Assembly (NCBI GenBank): GCA_946406115.1
Contig: OX291545.1
Coordinates: 25,601,153 to 25,665,152, forward strand
Origin: Apoda limacodes
Taxonomy: Eukaryota; Arthropoda; Insecta; Lepidoptera; Limacodidae
Direction of reading: 5' to 3'
Length of the DNA: 64,000 nucleotides
Under the pieces are notes generated by a model that ran no database searches, was not told where the DNA came from, and saw only the letters and a program-made list of their open reading frames with translations. This document shows, one piece after another, positions 10,680 through 22,110 of this stretch (positions are counted from its first letter, which is position 1; every line of letters starts with the position of its first letter). Position numbers and translations under genes: made by a program.

Positions 10680-12675
10680 GCGCTATACCTTTAATGACTC
10701 GTGCTGGTACAATTTTGTGTTTTAATATGGAATACTGTTTAGGGTGCTCTTATTTTGTACTAATATTTTTTTGATGGTAGACTTTATCTAGAAGATCAGA
10801 GTCATTTTTGTTTAAGTCAGCCTCGACACGTTTGTGGTTCCTGTCAATTTGAACTGAGCCCTGATTTTACTTGCCCTACTTATGCGCGGGCTGTGCTTCG
10901 AATTCCTATGACATGATGGCATAAGTTGAAGAACTAAAGTATTGGCTAGCTAACGTGAAGAAAGCATGTCATGCAGCTCGACGAATCCATAATCGTTAAG
11001 AAAGAAAAGTTGTCTCATACAGATTTTAACGGAGAACTTCTCTGCACTATAGGTTAAGGTATGATTTATCAAGGTTTTAGAAAGTAGCTAAATGAAAGCC
11101 GTGGAAGACTGTAAACCTACCCTTATAAAATGAGGCATTTCGTTTCGTTTCAGTTACTTACAGCTTCATATAAATTCTATATAAAGGAACAAAGTAACAA
11201 AATTTTGTCTAAGGATACTTCGTGTGCATATCTCAGTTTTGGATTACAACAATTTATGAATTTCAAAACGGTACTAATTATAGTATTTTCTGAACTAACT
11301 TTAGTACACCTAGTACTTTTTGAACTGTGTAGCATTGATATATGAATGTCTTAGATATTTAATCAAGTGCTTTAGTCAAGTCATTTAAAAATTGGAATGT
11401 GCCGCAAAAGAGTTAAAGAATCGGACTGTCTGTTCATTAAAGCTGCGCTTTGTTGACAAGCATTATACACAATTAATGCGCTCTATGCCATATTCTGTTG
11501 CCTAAAAATTATTTTACTTTTAGTCGGCATTCAACGCATTGGCCGCACATGCTCTCTGGAGGTAGAGTAGTGGATGCGTTGTTAAATAGTGAACGGCCAT
11601 ATTGTTTGTTTACATTTGGTGAACAGAACGAATTCAATTCCTATGCGTAGATGTAAAATTTTGAGATATTCGATATAAATGCTTAATTATAATCGCCTAT
11701 TAATTATGAAATAAATTTAAAAGGTTATAGAACGTCAATTTATGATCAAGCGTTCTTCGAAAGAGACTTGTAACCATAACCTATATTTTAAATAACAACG
11801 ACGAGACAAACATTTTGCGATTTATCTAAGTTAGTCTTCAAAACAACACATCCTCGCGCACGTCCCACGCATATTACGGATGTAAACCTAATCCTACCAT
11901 AATTTCCTTAGTAAGGACTTAAAGTCCTGACTTCTAAGAACTTGTATATCTTGTGGAGGAGCACAAATATTCGCACAGAGCCAAGTAATGGCGGACAGTA
12001 GCGATCACTTCGGTAGTAAATCTTGCGGTCTCAAGGGGCGGTCGATCTCAAAGAACGCAATCACTGTTAAATCATAGTGTAGTGACATATATCGATATAC
12101 GGACGGGCCTATTTGAAGAGGTTTAAAAATCGACATCACTAGTGAGAAGGTGAAAAAGATCCCGACGCTAGATCGCAGTCGACTTTAACCCTTGACTTCA
12201 AATACGTAAGCTGAGTCATTTATCAAAAATTAGAGTGACCATGATGTAAGTTATAGAGGCGGAAATCTTAATTTTTTTTGTATACAGAAGGTTGTAAATA
12301 AACATGTTTTGTTCACAGATATGAATGAGCAAAATTTTATGTTATAGTAATTTACACCGATTGATATATTTATGTAGCCTTTAAAATGTGTTTTTATTGT
12401 CAAAAGAATTTCTCTTTTTTTGTATTGACCCAAAATGTTCAAAGCTGTTAGCGTCATGATTCATATTTTTTTGGTAATGGCAATTTAATATTCATAAGCA
12501 GTTTAAATAATATTTATTGGTAGGGAATTTATATTAGATAACTACCTAGATGTATAATAATATGTTTAACTACTATTAATATTCATACTTGTTATATGTA
12601 TAATTATCTTGTAGACATTACTTACTTTTACCAACTTAGGTAATTCAATATCTGTAATTTAAATTCAGATTTTAG
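10680..12675. other. Unassigned DNA
   Basis: No gene, RNA gene or repeat family recognised. Local features are an open plus frame of 71 codons at 11130-11345 without recognisable motifs and several CpG-containing patches near 11820-12110. Confidence 0.35.
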
Positions 12676-12775
12676 GCTTTGGTAGCTAAATGGCAAAAAC
12701 GAAAACCTTATAGACGCGTCGTGCCCGTCCCTCCCACCCTCTGTACGTCTGTATGTCACAGCTTTATAATTCCTT
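12676..12775 (+). repeat. Fragment of a GTGCGAGTCGG-associated repeat
   Basis: GGTAGCTAAATGGCAAAAACG followed by CCTTATAGACGCGTC and GTACGTCTGTATGTCACAGC resembles an inner segment of the lepidopteran family whose ends carry GTGCGAGTCGG. Assigned from memory of the family. Confidence 0.45.
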
Positions 12776-13230
12776 TCTTTGGGTAGATCCTAATAAAAAA
12801 TTTCAGAAATTTGCCTTTTAATGAACCGTTTTTTGAACTTCTCATTCTACGAAATCCTTACTTACAGTGTGTACGAACTTGGCTAGTTTTTATTTAAGCC
12901 TCGTCGCGATGCTTACTTCGTTTAACTTAAGCAAGAATCTAAAAACGGCACTACCACAATTTTTAAATACTCATAATCTTTACTATACAACATTATTGTT
13001 ACTCGTAAAGACTTTGAAGTTTTGCAATGCCAACGAAAAAGTTGAATAATTAGTATTTTCTTTGAAAATAAAAACTATCGACTAAAAGTTAATCCGGTTG
13101 TGTTTTGGTATTACTAGAATGTTGAATAGACTAGAAAGATTAAACCGTGGTTTCTGTACAGATCATGTTTAGGCAAGTCGGTGTTTTTTCGATGTAGTCC
13201 CTATAAAAAAATAAGAAATAATTAGATAAA

Positions 13231-13584
13231 TAAAAAACCCGACTGCAGAAACATTAAGAACTAAATAGAAATTAAAATATACCAAATATTTAACTTTAAG
13301 CAGACGGAACTCATTTTAAGGCAACTACTATAGTTTGAGCAATGTCTGGGTGCTATTTGAACTTGCGTAAGTCCCGTCTTGAAAAAAAAAATTTACCTGC
13401 ACATTAAAGCGCATAAAATCCGCCATTTTGTTTTTTTAAGAATTTTATGTATACATATATTACAATTGATACGATTCTAAGGACAACTCTCAAGATTACT
13501 TATTAGGCTACAGAGCGTACCAAAGAAATATACCTACATACATACATATACTCGATAAACATTCTAGCGCAGTCGGGTAAAAAA
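13231..13584 (+). mobile_element. Non-autonomous element with CCCGACTGC ends
   Basis: CCCGACTGC at 13238-13246 is matched by GCAGTCGGG at 13569-13577, and TAAAAAA lies outside both ends in the same orientation. The left part (AAGAACTAAATAGAAATTAA, ATACCAAATATTTAAC, GCAGACGGAACTCATTTTAA, TTTGAGCAA) is homologous to the nested element at 9640-9876. The right arm is truncated after AAGTCCCGTCTTG and followed by unrelated AT-rich sequence. Confidence 0.65.
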
Positions 13585-14005
13585 CTAAATTCTATTGAAA
13601 TGATGGCCATACTATCATTAATAAATATAAACCTCTTCATCTGTTACACATAACACTTCGTGAGGCTGAGTGATGGGTCGGCGAGTGTGTGAGGCAGGAC
13701 GTCAGGTGCTTGCGCGCAGTCCGCTGGGCATTTGTCACTGTTCCTGGTGATTATTCATCTCATTGAAACATTAACGCTCTCGGAAACTAATCACCCTGAC
13801 TAATGGTACCCCCCCCGTCGACACTTCCAAAGTTTAATGCACGTTACTGTTAGTCGTGTGAAAGTATGATGGTAGATATTCACTTGGCGAGGAGGTATGG
13901 TACATAATAATCTATCTATCTCAGTATTTGACGTCGTCAGTTTGACGCTGAGAAATAGAAAGTAAAATATCCCTAACGTTACGTCGATTAAACGAAGAAC
14001 CATAG
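13585..14005. other. Unassigned DNA with a CpG-rich patch and paired TAATCACC words
   Basis: No repeat recognised. At 13660-13800 the sequence is more complex and CpG-containing than its surroundings, with GGTGATTA at 13746-13753 and its reverse complement TAATCACC at 13787-13794. Confidence 0.35.
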
Positions 14006-14145
14006 ACTTCGAGTTCTGTAATCTGTCCTGCAGACTGCGCAATATCCTCACACTTTAGAAAGAGACAAAATAAAACTGTGGTCTCTTTTCTCTTTCTATC
14101 AACGTCCGACATTTTGTTTGTTGATATTTAATAAAACAAGTTTTA
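14006..14145 (+). repeat. Unclassified dispersed repeat, copy 1
   Basis: GACTTCGAGTTCTGTAATCTG, GACTGCGCAA, AGAAAGAGACAAA and ACATTTTGTTTGTTGAT also occur, in the same order, in the reverse complement of 28605-28745. The two copies are roughly 130 bases long and moderately diverged. I do not recognise the family. Confidence 0.6.
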
Positions 14146-14629
14146 TTTGTCTCCGTCACACCTTTACAACCAATTTTTTTCATAACTGGCTAGGAAATGC
14201 GCTGTCCATTTTTCTATGTGTATGCAAAACCCAAAGTTGATCGGTTACGTGTCGAAAACAAGAGTGTAATAAGATATTATACCTAAATAATATTACTTTG
14301 ATTCAAAATTGGTTATAAAAAATAAGCAGTAAGTCGGTCTTATCATTAATTTACATATTTAATTAAAAAAAAAAATATTACCTAAAAATAATTGATGTAG
14401 ATAAGTAGGTATGTAGTACTTATTGCAACTAAATAAATTAGTTACGCCCTAGCAGGGTAGTAAAGTAATTAGTTAGAACATAAATATTGTAGCTAAACTG
14501 TAATTTTATGATAGTCATGTAAACTATTAAGTAATCAGTATCAGTATGGATACATTGAGGTCATCGATTTCATAGAAAGTCCTCATTTAGTCAAATAAAA
14601 GCTTGTTGTTCCATCATAAATTCATTCAG
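14146..14629. other. Unassigned AT-rich DNA
   Basis: Nothing recognised. The last eight bases (14622-14629) are the left target duplication of the hAT-type MITE. Confidence 0.4.
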
Positions 14630-14801
14630 CAGTGGTGGATCAAGTGGGGGCTTTTTGGGGGTTAAACTCTTATGCAAATCAGTAGTCATATATGTTAGTA
14701 AATCTATAGTAAAATATTTAGTTGATCATTAATAAATAAAACAACATTTTCTCACAACCAAACCAATAATTTCTTGATAAAAAAACTTGGATCCGCTGCT
14801 G
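14630..14801 (+). mobile_element. 172-bp hAT-type MITE with 8-bp target duplication
   Basis: Left end CAGTGGTGGATCAAG; right end CTTGGATCCGCTGCTG. The two ends are imperfect reverse complements of each other. The flanks are TCATTCAG (14622-14629) and TCATTCAC (14802-14809), an 8-bp duplication with one mismatch. CAG...CTG termini with an 8-bp duplication are the hallmark of hAT elements. There is no coding sequence, so it would need a transposase from elsewhere. Confidence 0.75.
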
Positions 14802-14809
14802 TCATTCAC

Positions 14810-15985
14810 TAAATTTATAACTTTCGATGCATTAATGTGATGAAATAACAGAGAATTTATCTTAGTCTATTGCTCATGTTTAAGGGAACAGAAATGGGAG
14901 AATAAAGCATTAGAAAATTCAAACTTTGCCATCAACACCTAAAACAAAGCGGATCAAACGTAGATAACTCGTCTATAAAACAAAACCTTGCCTTCAAACT
15001 GAGCACGCATTTGCAATCGCTAATGATAAAGGTAAGGTTTTATGTGCTGGCTCGTACAGTCGGCTGGTCGAAGCCTCACCAAGCGCAATGCCAGCAAAAA
15101 AGTACACCATAAACAGTCCGTTTATGACAGCAAATAAAGCGCGCCATCTTCCCCGTAGTCCCGTAGTGAGTTATTGCTTTATTACTTCAGAAATATTTCA
15201 CAAACAGAAAATATTTTATGATTCTCCAGTTAAGAGCGGCCATATATCATTTTAAGCCATAGATAATAAAATTCGTAAGTCACCAAGGCGAGACAAAAGT
15301 GCAGTTAAACGGGGAGCGGTGGACCTGGCGGCCTTTGGTAGGTATTAAGTACATCCTGGACTTCAGCCCATCAGTATGCTAATGCAGACAAAATCCTTTA
15401 TAAGCTCCGACTTTATAATCTGAATTATTTACAAATATAGAAATATTATGTGCAAATAGCAAAATATTTTAGAATTTAAATGACGGTTTAGTAGTTTATT
15501 TTATACTGTTTAGCAATATTGCTTACTTAATTTTATTATTTAGGGTCAAGATCTTTGATATATTTGGATGAGATGCTTCTATGGGTCCGTTTAAAGAAAA
15601 GCTTATTTGAATAAAATTAATATTATACCTACTTATAAACTTTAAATATCTATACCGCGCCTCATACCTAAAAGTACTATGGTTTTTTTTGATTCTACAT
15701 TTCTCTTATACTTGGAATGCATATTAATTTGTGTAGTTTTTAATTAAAAGTAGATAGTCTGTGAAATCATAGTCTATTATTTATCAAAAATACAAATAGG
15801 TACCTTAAGCTGACACACGATAAAAAAGCTACCTAAACGACCGTCACGTCAATGCGGCTTTCGCCGCGGTCGTTTAACCGGTGATATTCTATGAGATATC
15901 ATACATAAAGATGAGCACTAGCCATTGGGAGTTAGGGGGAGGCACTGGCATGTAGCCTAGACATCGGGTATGGCACCGGGAACTT
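14810..15985. other. Unassigned DNA with possible regulatory patch
   Basis: No gene recognised. The patch at 15040-15180 is more complex and CpG-containing and carries several posterior Hox/TALE-like words (see findings). A CpG-rich hairpin lies at 15834-15876. Confidence 0.35.
15834..15876 (+). repeat. CpG-rich hairpin
   Basis: TAAACGACCG (15834-15843) pairs with CGGTCGTTTA (15867-15876). A smaller GCGG/CCGC stem lies within. It is probably a relic of a small foldback repeat. Confidence 0.5.
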
Positions 15986-16009
15986 CTGTCGAAGTTGAAA
16001 AAAATTTCA

Positions 16010-16140
16010 AATAAACTACTGAATTTCTTGCCGATTCTTCTCGGTATTAAAATCATTCCGAACCGGTAAAATAATAAAACTGACGATTCAAAAGTGCTGT
16101 TTAAAAGTCTACTTGAATGAAAAATAGTTTGAGTTTGTTT
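16010..16140 (+). repeat. Jockey-type LINE 3' tail, sense
   Basis: TTTCTTGCCGATTCTTCTCGG, ACCGGTAAAAT and ATTCAAAAGTGCT followed by CTACTTGAATGAAAAATAGTTTG are a degraded form of the common tail seen in reverse at 39150-39310 and 26215-26345. Confidence 0.65.
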
Positions 16141-16149
16141 GAAGGCTGT

Positions 16150-16263
16150 GTTCAGTGTTCCGAGGAATTGTTTGAAATGATGCCCACGGCTCCGCTCATT
16201 TTTATCATCGCTCCGCTCGCCATCGGCAGGGAATTCATCCGCACACCTTAGAAATGGTCACTT
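16150..16263 (+). pseudogene. CR1-like reverse transcriptase C-terminal fragment
   Basis: One frame reads CSEELFEMMPTAP and is homologous to the CSEELFDMMPTATLYHR segment of the larger antisense fragment at 19226-19708. Only about 35 codons survive. It lies directly downstream of a jockey-type tail, so two different LINE remnants abut here. Confidence 0.65.
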
Positions 16264-16461
16264 TCATAAACTGTTATGTAGTGACACCTATTTTAACAAC
16301 ATAAATAAATACTAACCTTAAGTAGGGCTGAGCTGTTTGACGTTACAAGTGATGTGCTTTCATAAAGCGACAGAGCTTATTCTAGTTATAATTCGGATAT
16401 TCTTGGATCGGAGACTCGGAGCTCGCGGCCCGTTGCATCCATCTAACGATAACAAACGAAT

Positions 16462-16765
16462 GACTCCACATTCGATGAATGACCGATAGTGGCACATTTT
16501 TCTGCGGTGCTTCGAAGGGAAAGTTAAACTGTCGGTCTTGGTCATTGTCATATGATAGCAGTCGTTAAGCCAAATCATTATTATGGCCAAATCAAATCTA
16601 ATAAAATATGCCAAATTATGGGCCAGGTGCTTTAAAAACTTTGGCGATCGAGCGGCCATCAACACAACAAAGTGCGCCAATCTGCACTTGGCCAGCGTCT
16701 ATGGCATAAGTTTCCTTTCCCTAAGGAGAGGCCTGCCTGACCCCCTTCCACTGGAAATGTATAAC
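16462..16765 (+). repeat. 5S-derived SINE body and tail
   Basis: GTGGCACATTTTTCTGCGGTGC and the CGTCGGTCTTGGTCATTGTCAT-like region followed by AGCAGTCGTTAAGCC match the body of the lepidopteran 5S-headed SINE. The end carries CACTTGGCCAGCGT and AAGGAGAGGCC, the usual tail. The 5S head is largely missing. Confidence 0.65.
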
Positions 16766-17799
16766 TAAGGCAACAATTAATGATAAGGCGGTCTCTTTTT
16801 TTTATTTTTTACTTCTAATGATTTTACAATTAAAAAAATAATCAAATGTAGGCCATTTTGAGAGTGTTAATTTTAAATTGGACTTTAAGAAATAAACAAA
16901 TTCAACAATGTCAGATTTAAGCAAAATATTTTGTATAATTGTAAATAAACAATTTGCAACAAAATAATTAATATAATATTACAAATAATTGTACAAACGA
17001 ACGACAGGAATTTAGCGTTTCGTCGGTGTCTGACATAAAATTGGAATAGTTAATGGTCAGAAAAATCGTTAACCGAGCCCAAGCTGTAATTGGAAGACAT
17101 TAAATATCCAGACTTGTTAAAGTTGGAGTTTTTAATATTTTAAAGTATGTATTAGTCGTCGTTACCTATTTATGGATTTGTTACAATGTAACAATTCGAC
17201 GTGTGTATATCGTTAGTCATATTTGTATTATCACAGGGTTTTCTTCGATTTAATGTAACTTTTAAAAATGACGTTTAGTGTTATTACTAAATTACATTAA
17301 CTTTTCCAAATAGAACCTATTTATTATTCGAGATTCCTGCTTAGTATCCTTGTCAGTGAGTAAACACAGCAGTCTGTTAACATTTCAAGAATTACGTGCC
17401 CGCGCCTACATATTTCGAATGCACCGTTATATATTATGCCGCGATGGTAGAGCCATATAGGATTTTGTTTTCATAGGTTTGTGTGTATTGCGGTAATATT
17501 TCAAATTATGGGGTTGTTTAATATTTTTCAGTACATTTCAATTCCTCCAAAATTACCAGGTGTGGTTAAGAATGTATGGGCAGGTGATTTGAGAACACTT
17601 TTTTCCTAAAAACCTTTTTTTATAACGTAGGATATAAACGGCGATTTTGAATTGATTTTTTTTTACTTCAGTGCGGACTTTATACATTTAAAAAAAATAT
17701 ATGAAAATCACTGTATCTGTAGTGTTAATATCCTGTCAATAGTCCTGCACTGGACATATATTTTGGTAAGTACATACAGCGAAGCCAAATTGTCAAAAT
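16766..17799. other. Unassigned AT-rich DNA
   Basis: No gene or repeat recognised. It includes complex low-repeat sequence near 17000-17110. Confidence 0.35.
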
Positions 17800-18240
17800 A
17801 TTATTGGTCGTAAAAACAAACAGTCGCCAAGTCGATTCTCCGCGCCCTGGGACACCATTTTAAACAAAAGAAAGTCAAAGATTTTGTTCACAAATCGGCC
17901 GACATTTTAGACAACAAAGTTGTGATTGTCGACTTACGCTTTTGTTAGTAAATGCGTCATAAGTTCTGGGAAGGTCGAAGGACGACTCAAAGTTGAGTGG
18001 CGTCCGTGTAAAAAATTGGTGCATTCATTACGCGGAAATGATTTGTGGCGTGCAAACTCATTAGGTTTTCTTGGTCGTTGACAGATGGAAGGTGTCATTG
18101 GAAAATTACATTTGTGGTCATCATCATTCGTAAATGTCGAGATTCCATATAAAAGGATAATTTTTAAATTACTGATGTATTTACTGATCTTAAAATAAAC
18201 TGCGCGGGTGTAAAAAAAACCTGTGTTTACCACAACTGAT
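17800..18240. other. Non-repetitive complex block, candidate conserved noncoding element
   Basis: Unlike its AT-rich surroundings this block has balanced composition, no recognised repeat and several homeodomain/TALE-like words: CGTCATAA (17951-17958), CATTACGCGG (18024-18033) and TTGACAGATGG (18077-18087). Function is inferred only from composition and motifs. No coding frame of interest is seen. Confidence 0.25.
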
Positions 18241-19040
18241 TATATTGAGTTATTTTTAATTTATGATGCAAACGACACAGTATCGTTGTTTGCCATCTCT
18301 TCAACCAGCTGTAACCATGCCTATTTTCCTAAAAAAATCAACGAAGATATTAACGAGATCTGACTTATTAAAAATAGTATATGCTACACGTTCTTTGATA
18401 TAACCTTTAAAACTTATTAATAAAATTCAAAAAACATGAAGGAATTGTAGAAATTGTGTCAACAAGGCGTGTTAAAAGGAAAAACTCTTTGAAAACAAGC
18501 TTTTAAGCATTCTCAACCCTTTAATTTGATACTTAATAATAATGGTAGATAAGAAAATTTTGCTCGCCAACTTGAATTCAGTGTGACGTCATTTTCAAAA
18601 TTCATCAAAATTATTAGATTCCATTTAATATCAATTTTTTTTTCAGCATTTAACATTAATATAAGTATTTTCTGTCCTTCAAGTGTGATAAAACACTCAT
18701 ATGACTCTTGTGAGCTCTGGTCAATACACACTCGGCTTAATCATGCCTTGGCCTTCGGCACTTGTATCATAATGTACTATTAAAATAAAGGCAAAAATGA
18801 AGGCATTTTTTCAGCTCTTTATTGTTTTATTTGCGTATATGGCCTGAGAAATAAGTAAGATGTTATAGTTAAAGCAAATACAAACATTCGCCTCACATTG
18901 CAAAGACAGATGTCGATGTCAAGGAAACAAACCAATTGTTTTTCGCCTTTATTTAAGATAATGAGTATTGTATTAAAATAATAAATCTAAATATAATCGA
19001 TTGTTAGTTGGGTGAAACAGGTAGTAAGTTACGATTATGA
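18241..19040. other. Unassigned AT-rich DNA
   Basis: No gene recognised. It contains a partial word match to miR-133 at 18299-18312 that was rejected (no hairpin). Confidence 0.35.
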
Positions 19041-19770
19041 ACCATATTAGTTTAACTACACTAAGGTGGCAAACCAGCTTAAGGCATGCCTGATGGTTAG
19101 TGGTCACCGTAGCATATGGATGCTTGCAACTCGCGCGTTGCCAACCCTTTAAAAATCTTGTTTCTTAAAGAACCCCCTTACTGTAGTCTTTAGAGAAAAC
19201 CTTACCAGGAAGTTCATGCCACAACCTAATGTTTGCAGAAGTAAGGTGCTCTGAACGCTGTGCGTGACCATTTTGGTTTTAAGGTGTGAGGATGAATTCC
19301 CAGCCGATAGCATGGGGTGCGATGGTATAATGTAGCCGTGGGCATCATGTCGAACAATTCCTCAGAACAAATTTCATTATAAAAGCGGTAGAACACACAA
19401 AGGGCGGCAAACTCTCTCCTCTGACTTAAGGCTTCTATACGGCTTGTGAGTTTGGGATCGTCGACGAGTCTCTCAGCCCGTCGTTTAACCGACTCAAAAG
19501 GGCCAAGCTGCCATCCAGATACACCAGCCCAGAGATCGCAGCAGTACACCAAATGGGCCGCACTTGCGACTCGTAAAGCAGCAACCGTTGTCCCGAAGTG
19601 AAGTATTGCTTCTCTCTGTTGAGTACATTTTTGGACGCAAGCTTCAGGTGTCTTCCAAATGATCTCAGAACTAAGCATCGCTGAGGATGGCAACACCAAG
19701 GATCCCAATACTCTTGGAGATGGCGAATCTTACAAGCAGGATTAAACCTAAACCGACATACATACAAATA
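19041..19770 (-). pseudogene. CR1-like LINE: reverse transcriptase C-terminus and 3' end
   Basis: On the minus strand the frame from about 19770 carries FGRHLKLASK and YFTSGQRLLLYESQVRP. It then shifts near 19560 and continues as CCDLWAGVSGWQLGPFESVK, RRAERLVDDPKLTSRIE, FAALCVFYRFYNE and CSEELFDMMPTATLYHRT to a stop at 19226. These are the well-known motifs downstream of the catalytic domain in CR1/jockey-group LINE polymerases. The 3' untranslated end with TGCAAGCATCCATATGCTACG and GGTGACCACTAACCATCAGGC follows to about 19041. The catalytic reverse transcriptase core is absent (5' truncated), and the frameshift makes it dead. Related fragments: 25195-25675, 58845-59005 and 16150-16263. Confidence 0.85.
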
Positions 19771-21957
19771 CGAAGATAAATAAAAGCTTGTAGAATCGCG
19801 GTGCACAATGAAATTTATACAAGGTGGAAATAAAAGGAGGTTATTGGAGGAAAAGTACCTTCAATATTGATTATATTCACTGAAAGGTAATAATTCTTAG
19901 TAAAACTGAACTCCAAGATTTTTAATAAATCGTCTGCTGGAACTGGGAATCGAATTCGTTAAATGTAAAAAAAAATCTATTAATTAACAAAAAAATATTA
20001 TATTTTATGATTTTTATCGAAAGGGTTATTTCTTAGGATCAATTTCTTCGAAGTTTTTTAGTATCTTAATTTAAAAATTAGTGCAAAAGATAGAATTTTT
20101 TTTATTGTTGTACAAGCCCATATCAGAAGAATCTTCACGGAACCACTTGATTTATTTTATCAAAGACGGATAGTTGCAAACAGGAACATTAGATCGCCTA
20201 TGAGATTTCCGGATCTAATACGGTTAAATTTTGTTTTTGTGGGGTCCTGGTTCGCATTTAGAGCAAGTCATAAATTAAATAAGTGAATAATTTTCTTCAC
20301 ATTACTATTTATACCTTTTTTGTTGTCTTCTATTTATGATACTTGTTTTTTAACTAAGACACTATCTTATATTACATAAGTGTATGAAATTTTAAAATTC
20401 TATGTTATTTAGAAAAAAAAATCCAAATCATAAAATACAGGTTGTTTTTTTTTTCAAATTTATCAAAAATCTTCAAATGAGTTTTACTTAACTTCGGCGA
20501 TTCTAATAAAATTAATTATTGCTCTAATGTTTAGTCACTTTATCTATAAATATTATTTCACCTGACGCTTTAGCGACGCGTCTTATTATACGACAGTTTT
20601 TATTTGTGTAAGTAATCCCTATCTAAATATATAACTTTAATTGTGCACCGTGATTTTGAAAAAATCAAATTAATGTTACTGCCACCCTTTATACTAAAGG
20701 CTTCACCATCGTAAACATAGACAGACTCGGACGAGGCCAAAAATAGAGATGCCTACATACAACCCAACTTTAAAGGATTCCCTTGCAATTTTTCAGTACT
20801 GGCAGCGCAGCTCATCGGACGGAAGCGACGAGACTGCCTCTTTTTGTTTTTGTTGAATTCCCATCGCTATGGTTTTCGGAAGTGAGGTTGTACTCCTCGC
20901 TGTTTTGATATTACCCAATACTTCACATTGTGATTTATTTACAAGTTCTACTTACAGTTATTTTTGTATAGCATTCTGAGGCACTGTTGAGCTTTTTAGG
21001 GTTGCTTACCTTATAAAATAAAAAATGATTGTAATGGACAAACTCTAAAATTAATCGTTTTTATTTTCAAAAAAATAAGAGATCCCTGCAAAAATTGCTA
21101 TGATGTGACACCAAGGTATTAAAAAATTGTCATTATTTAGCGTTCGTTGCAAAAACTATGGATGATACAATTCTACGCAAAAGCAAATAAATATACGCTC
21201 TCTATTAGTTACCTACTTATTTTAATTTCGGAAACAATTACGGCTCGACCGATTTAGATGATTTCTTCTTTGTCGTGTTCGTAATTGACAGGAGGAGGAC
21301 ACAGGTTAATAATAAAAAAAACACGGTTGAGTACAAAGTTGTTGTTGTTCTTTGACAATATTTAAAACAAAGTTTGCCGGGTCAAAGAATGACTTAAGCG
21401 AAACAACATTTGCCGGTACCACTAGTTATTAACCGAGTTAAAAAAATAGAATTTACCAATTTGACCCGTATGTGTATGTGTTGTTAAATTAACATAACAT
21501 TTTTCGTCATTTTTTAAGCTCAATGCATAAACATTGGTATTGGCCCTTTGAGTTAAAAATTAAGACAGACATGTTTCACCATTTTCGGAAAAACATCGCC
21601 TATTTAGAGTAGTAGTTCTGATATATGCTGTTAGTTTATGCCTAGCTTTACCATAGTTAATCTAAGCACAACGGCAATGGCAATCTATCTTTTTGATAAA
21701 TTGAGCATACCTTGTTTCTGACCTGTCTCTGATTTCGTTAATTGCGAATACGTAATAGGTTCTAGTTATGAAATTGATCACAAATTATTTGTATTTTTGA
21801 AATTATAGAAAACATATATAGGGGGACAATAATGATTTTGTGAAATTTTTAAAGAGGAAAAAAAATATTAAAATTGTTTTATTTTTGACTAATCGCCATG
21901 ACTTATGAACTTTCGATATCACTTTAGATAGATTTAGATGCATTTAAGATATTACTA
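19771..21957. other. Unassigned AT-rich DNA
   Basis: No gene or clear repeat family recognised. GGCTCGACCGATTTAGATGA near 21242 resembles a phrase common in lepidopteran dispersed repeats. Confidence 0.35.
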
Positions 21958-22110
21958 GTTTTTGCCAGCGGCTCCGCCCGTCCTAACTCCTTATTTACTC
22001 CTTAAGTATAGATACAAATTAAGTTTGCTATAGCTGTAGCTATAGTTCGTTTAAGCTCGGTTATAATTATTCCCGTAAGAAATTTTGATTTTTCGGGATA
22101 CGCTTTATCA
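21958..22110 (-). repeat. Helitron-like repeat fragment, antisense
   Basis: GCCAGCGGCTCCGCCCG at the left and AAGTTTGCTATAGCTG..AGCTATAGTTCGTTTAAGCTC are reverse forms of the 3' half of the repeat at 44288-44545 (GAGCTTAAAC, TTTAGCTTGCTATAGCAAACTT). Confidence 0.55.

Noticed and set aside
13231..13584. TAAAAAA on both sides of the CCCGACTGC element as a 7-bp target duplication
   Set aside because: The related copy at 9640-9876 has the same TAAAAAA next to CCCGACT, so it is more likely part of the element or a shared A-run.
18299..18312. CTTCAACCAGCTGT, identical to the 3' part of mature miR-133
   Set aside because: The seed half does not match and no complementary arm lies within about 80 bases upstream, so no precursor hairpin can form.
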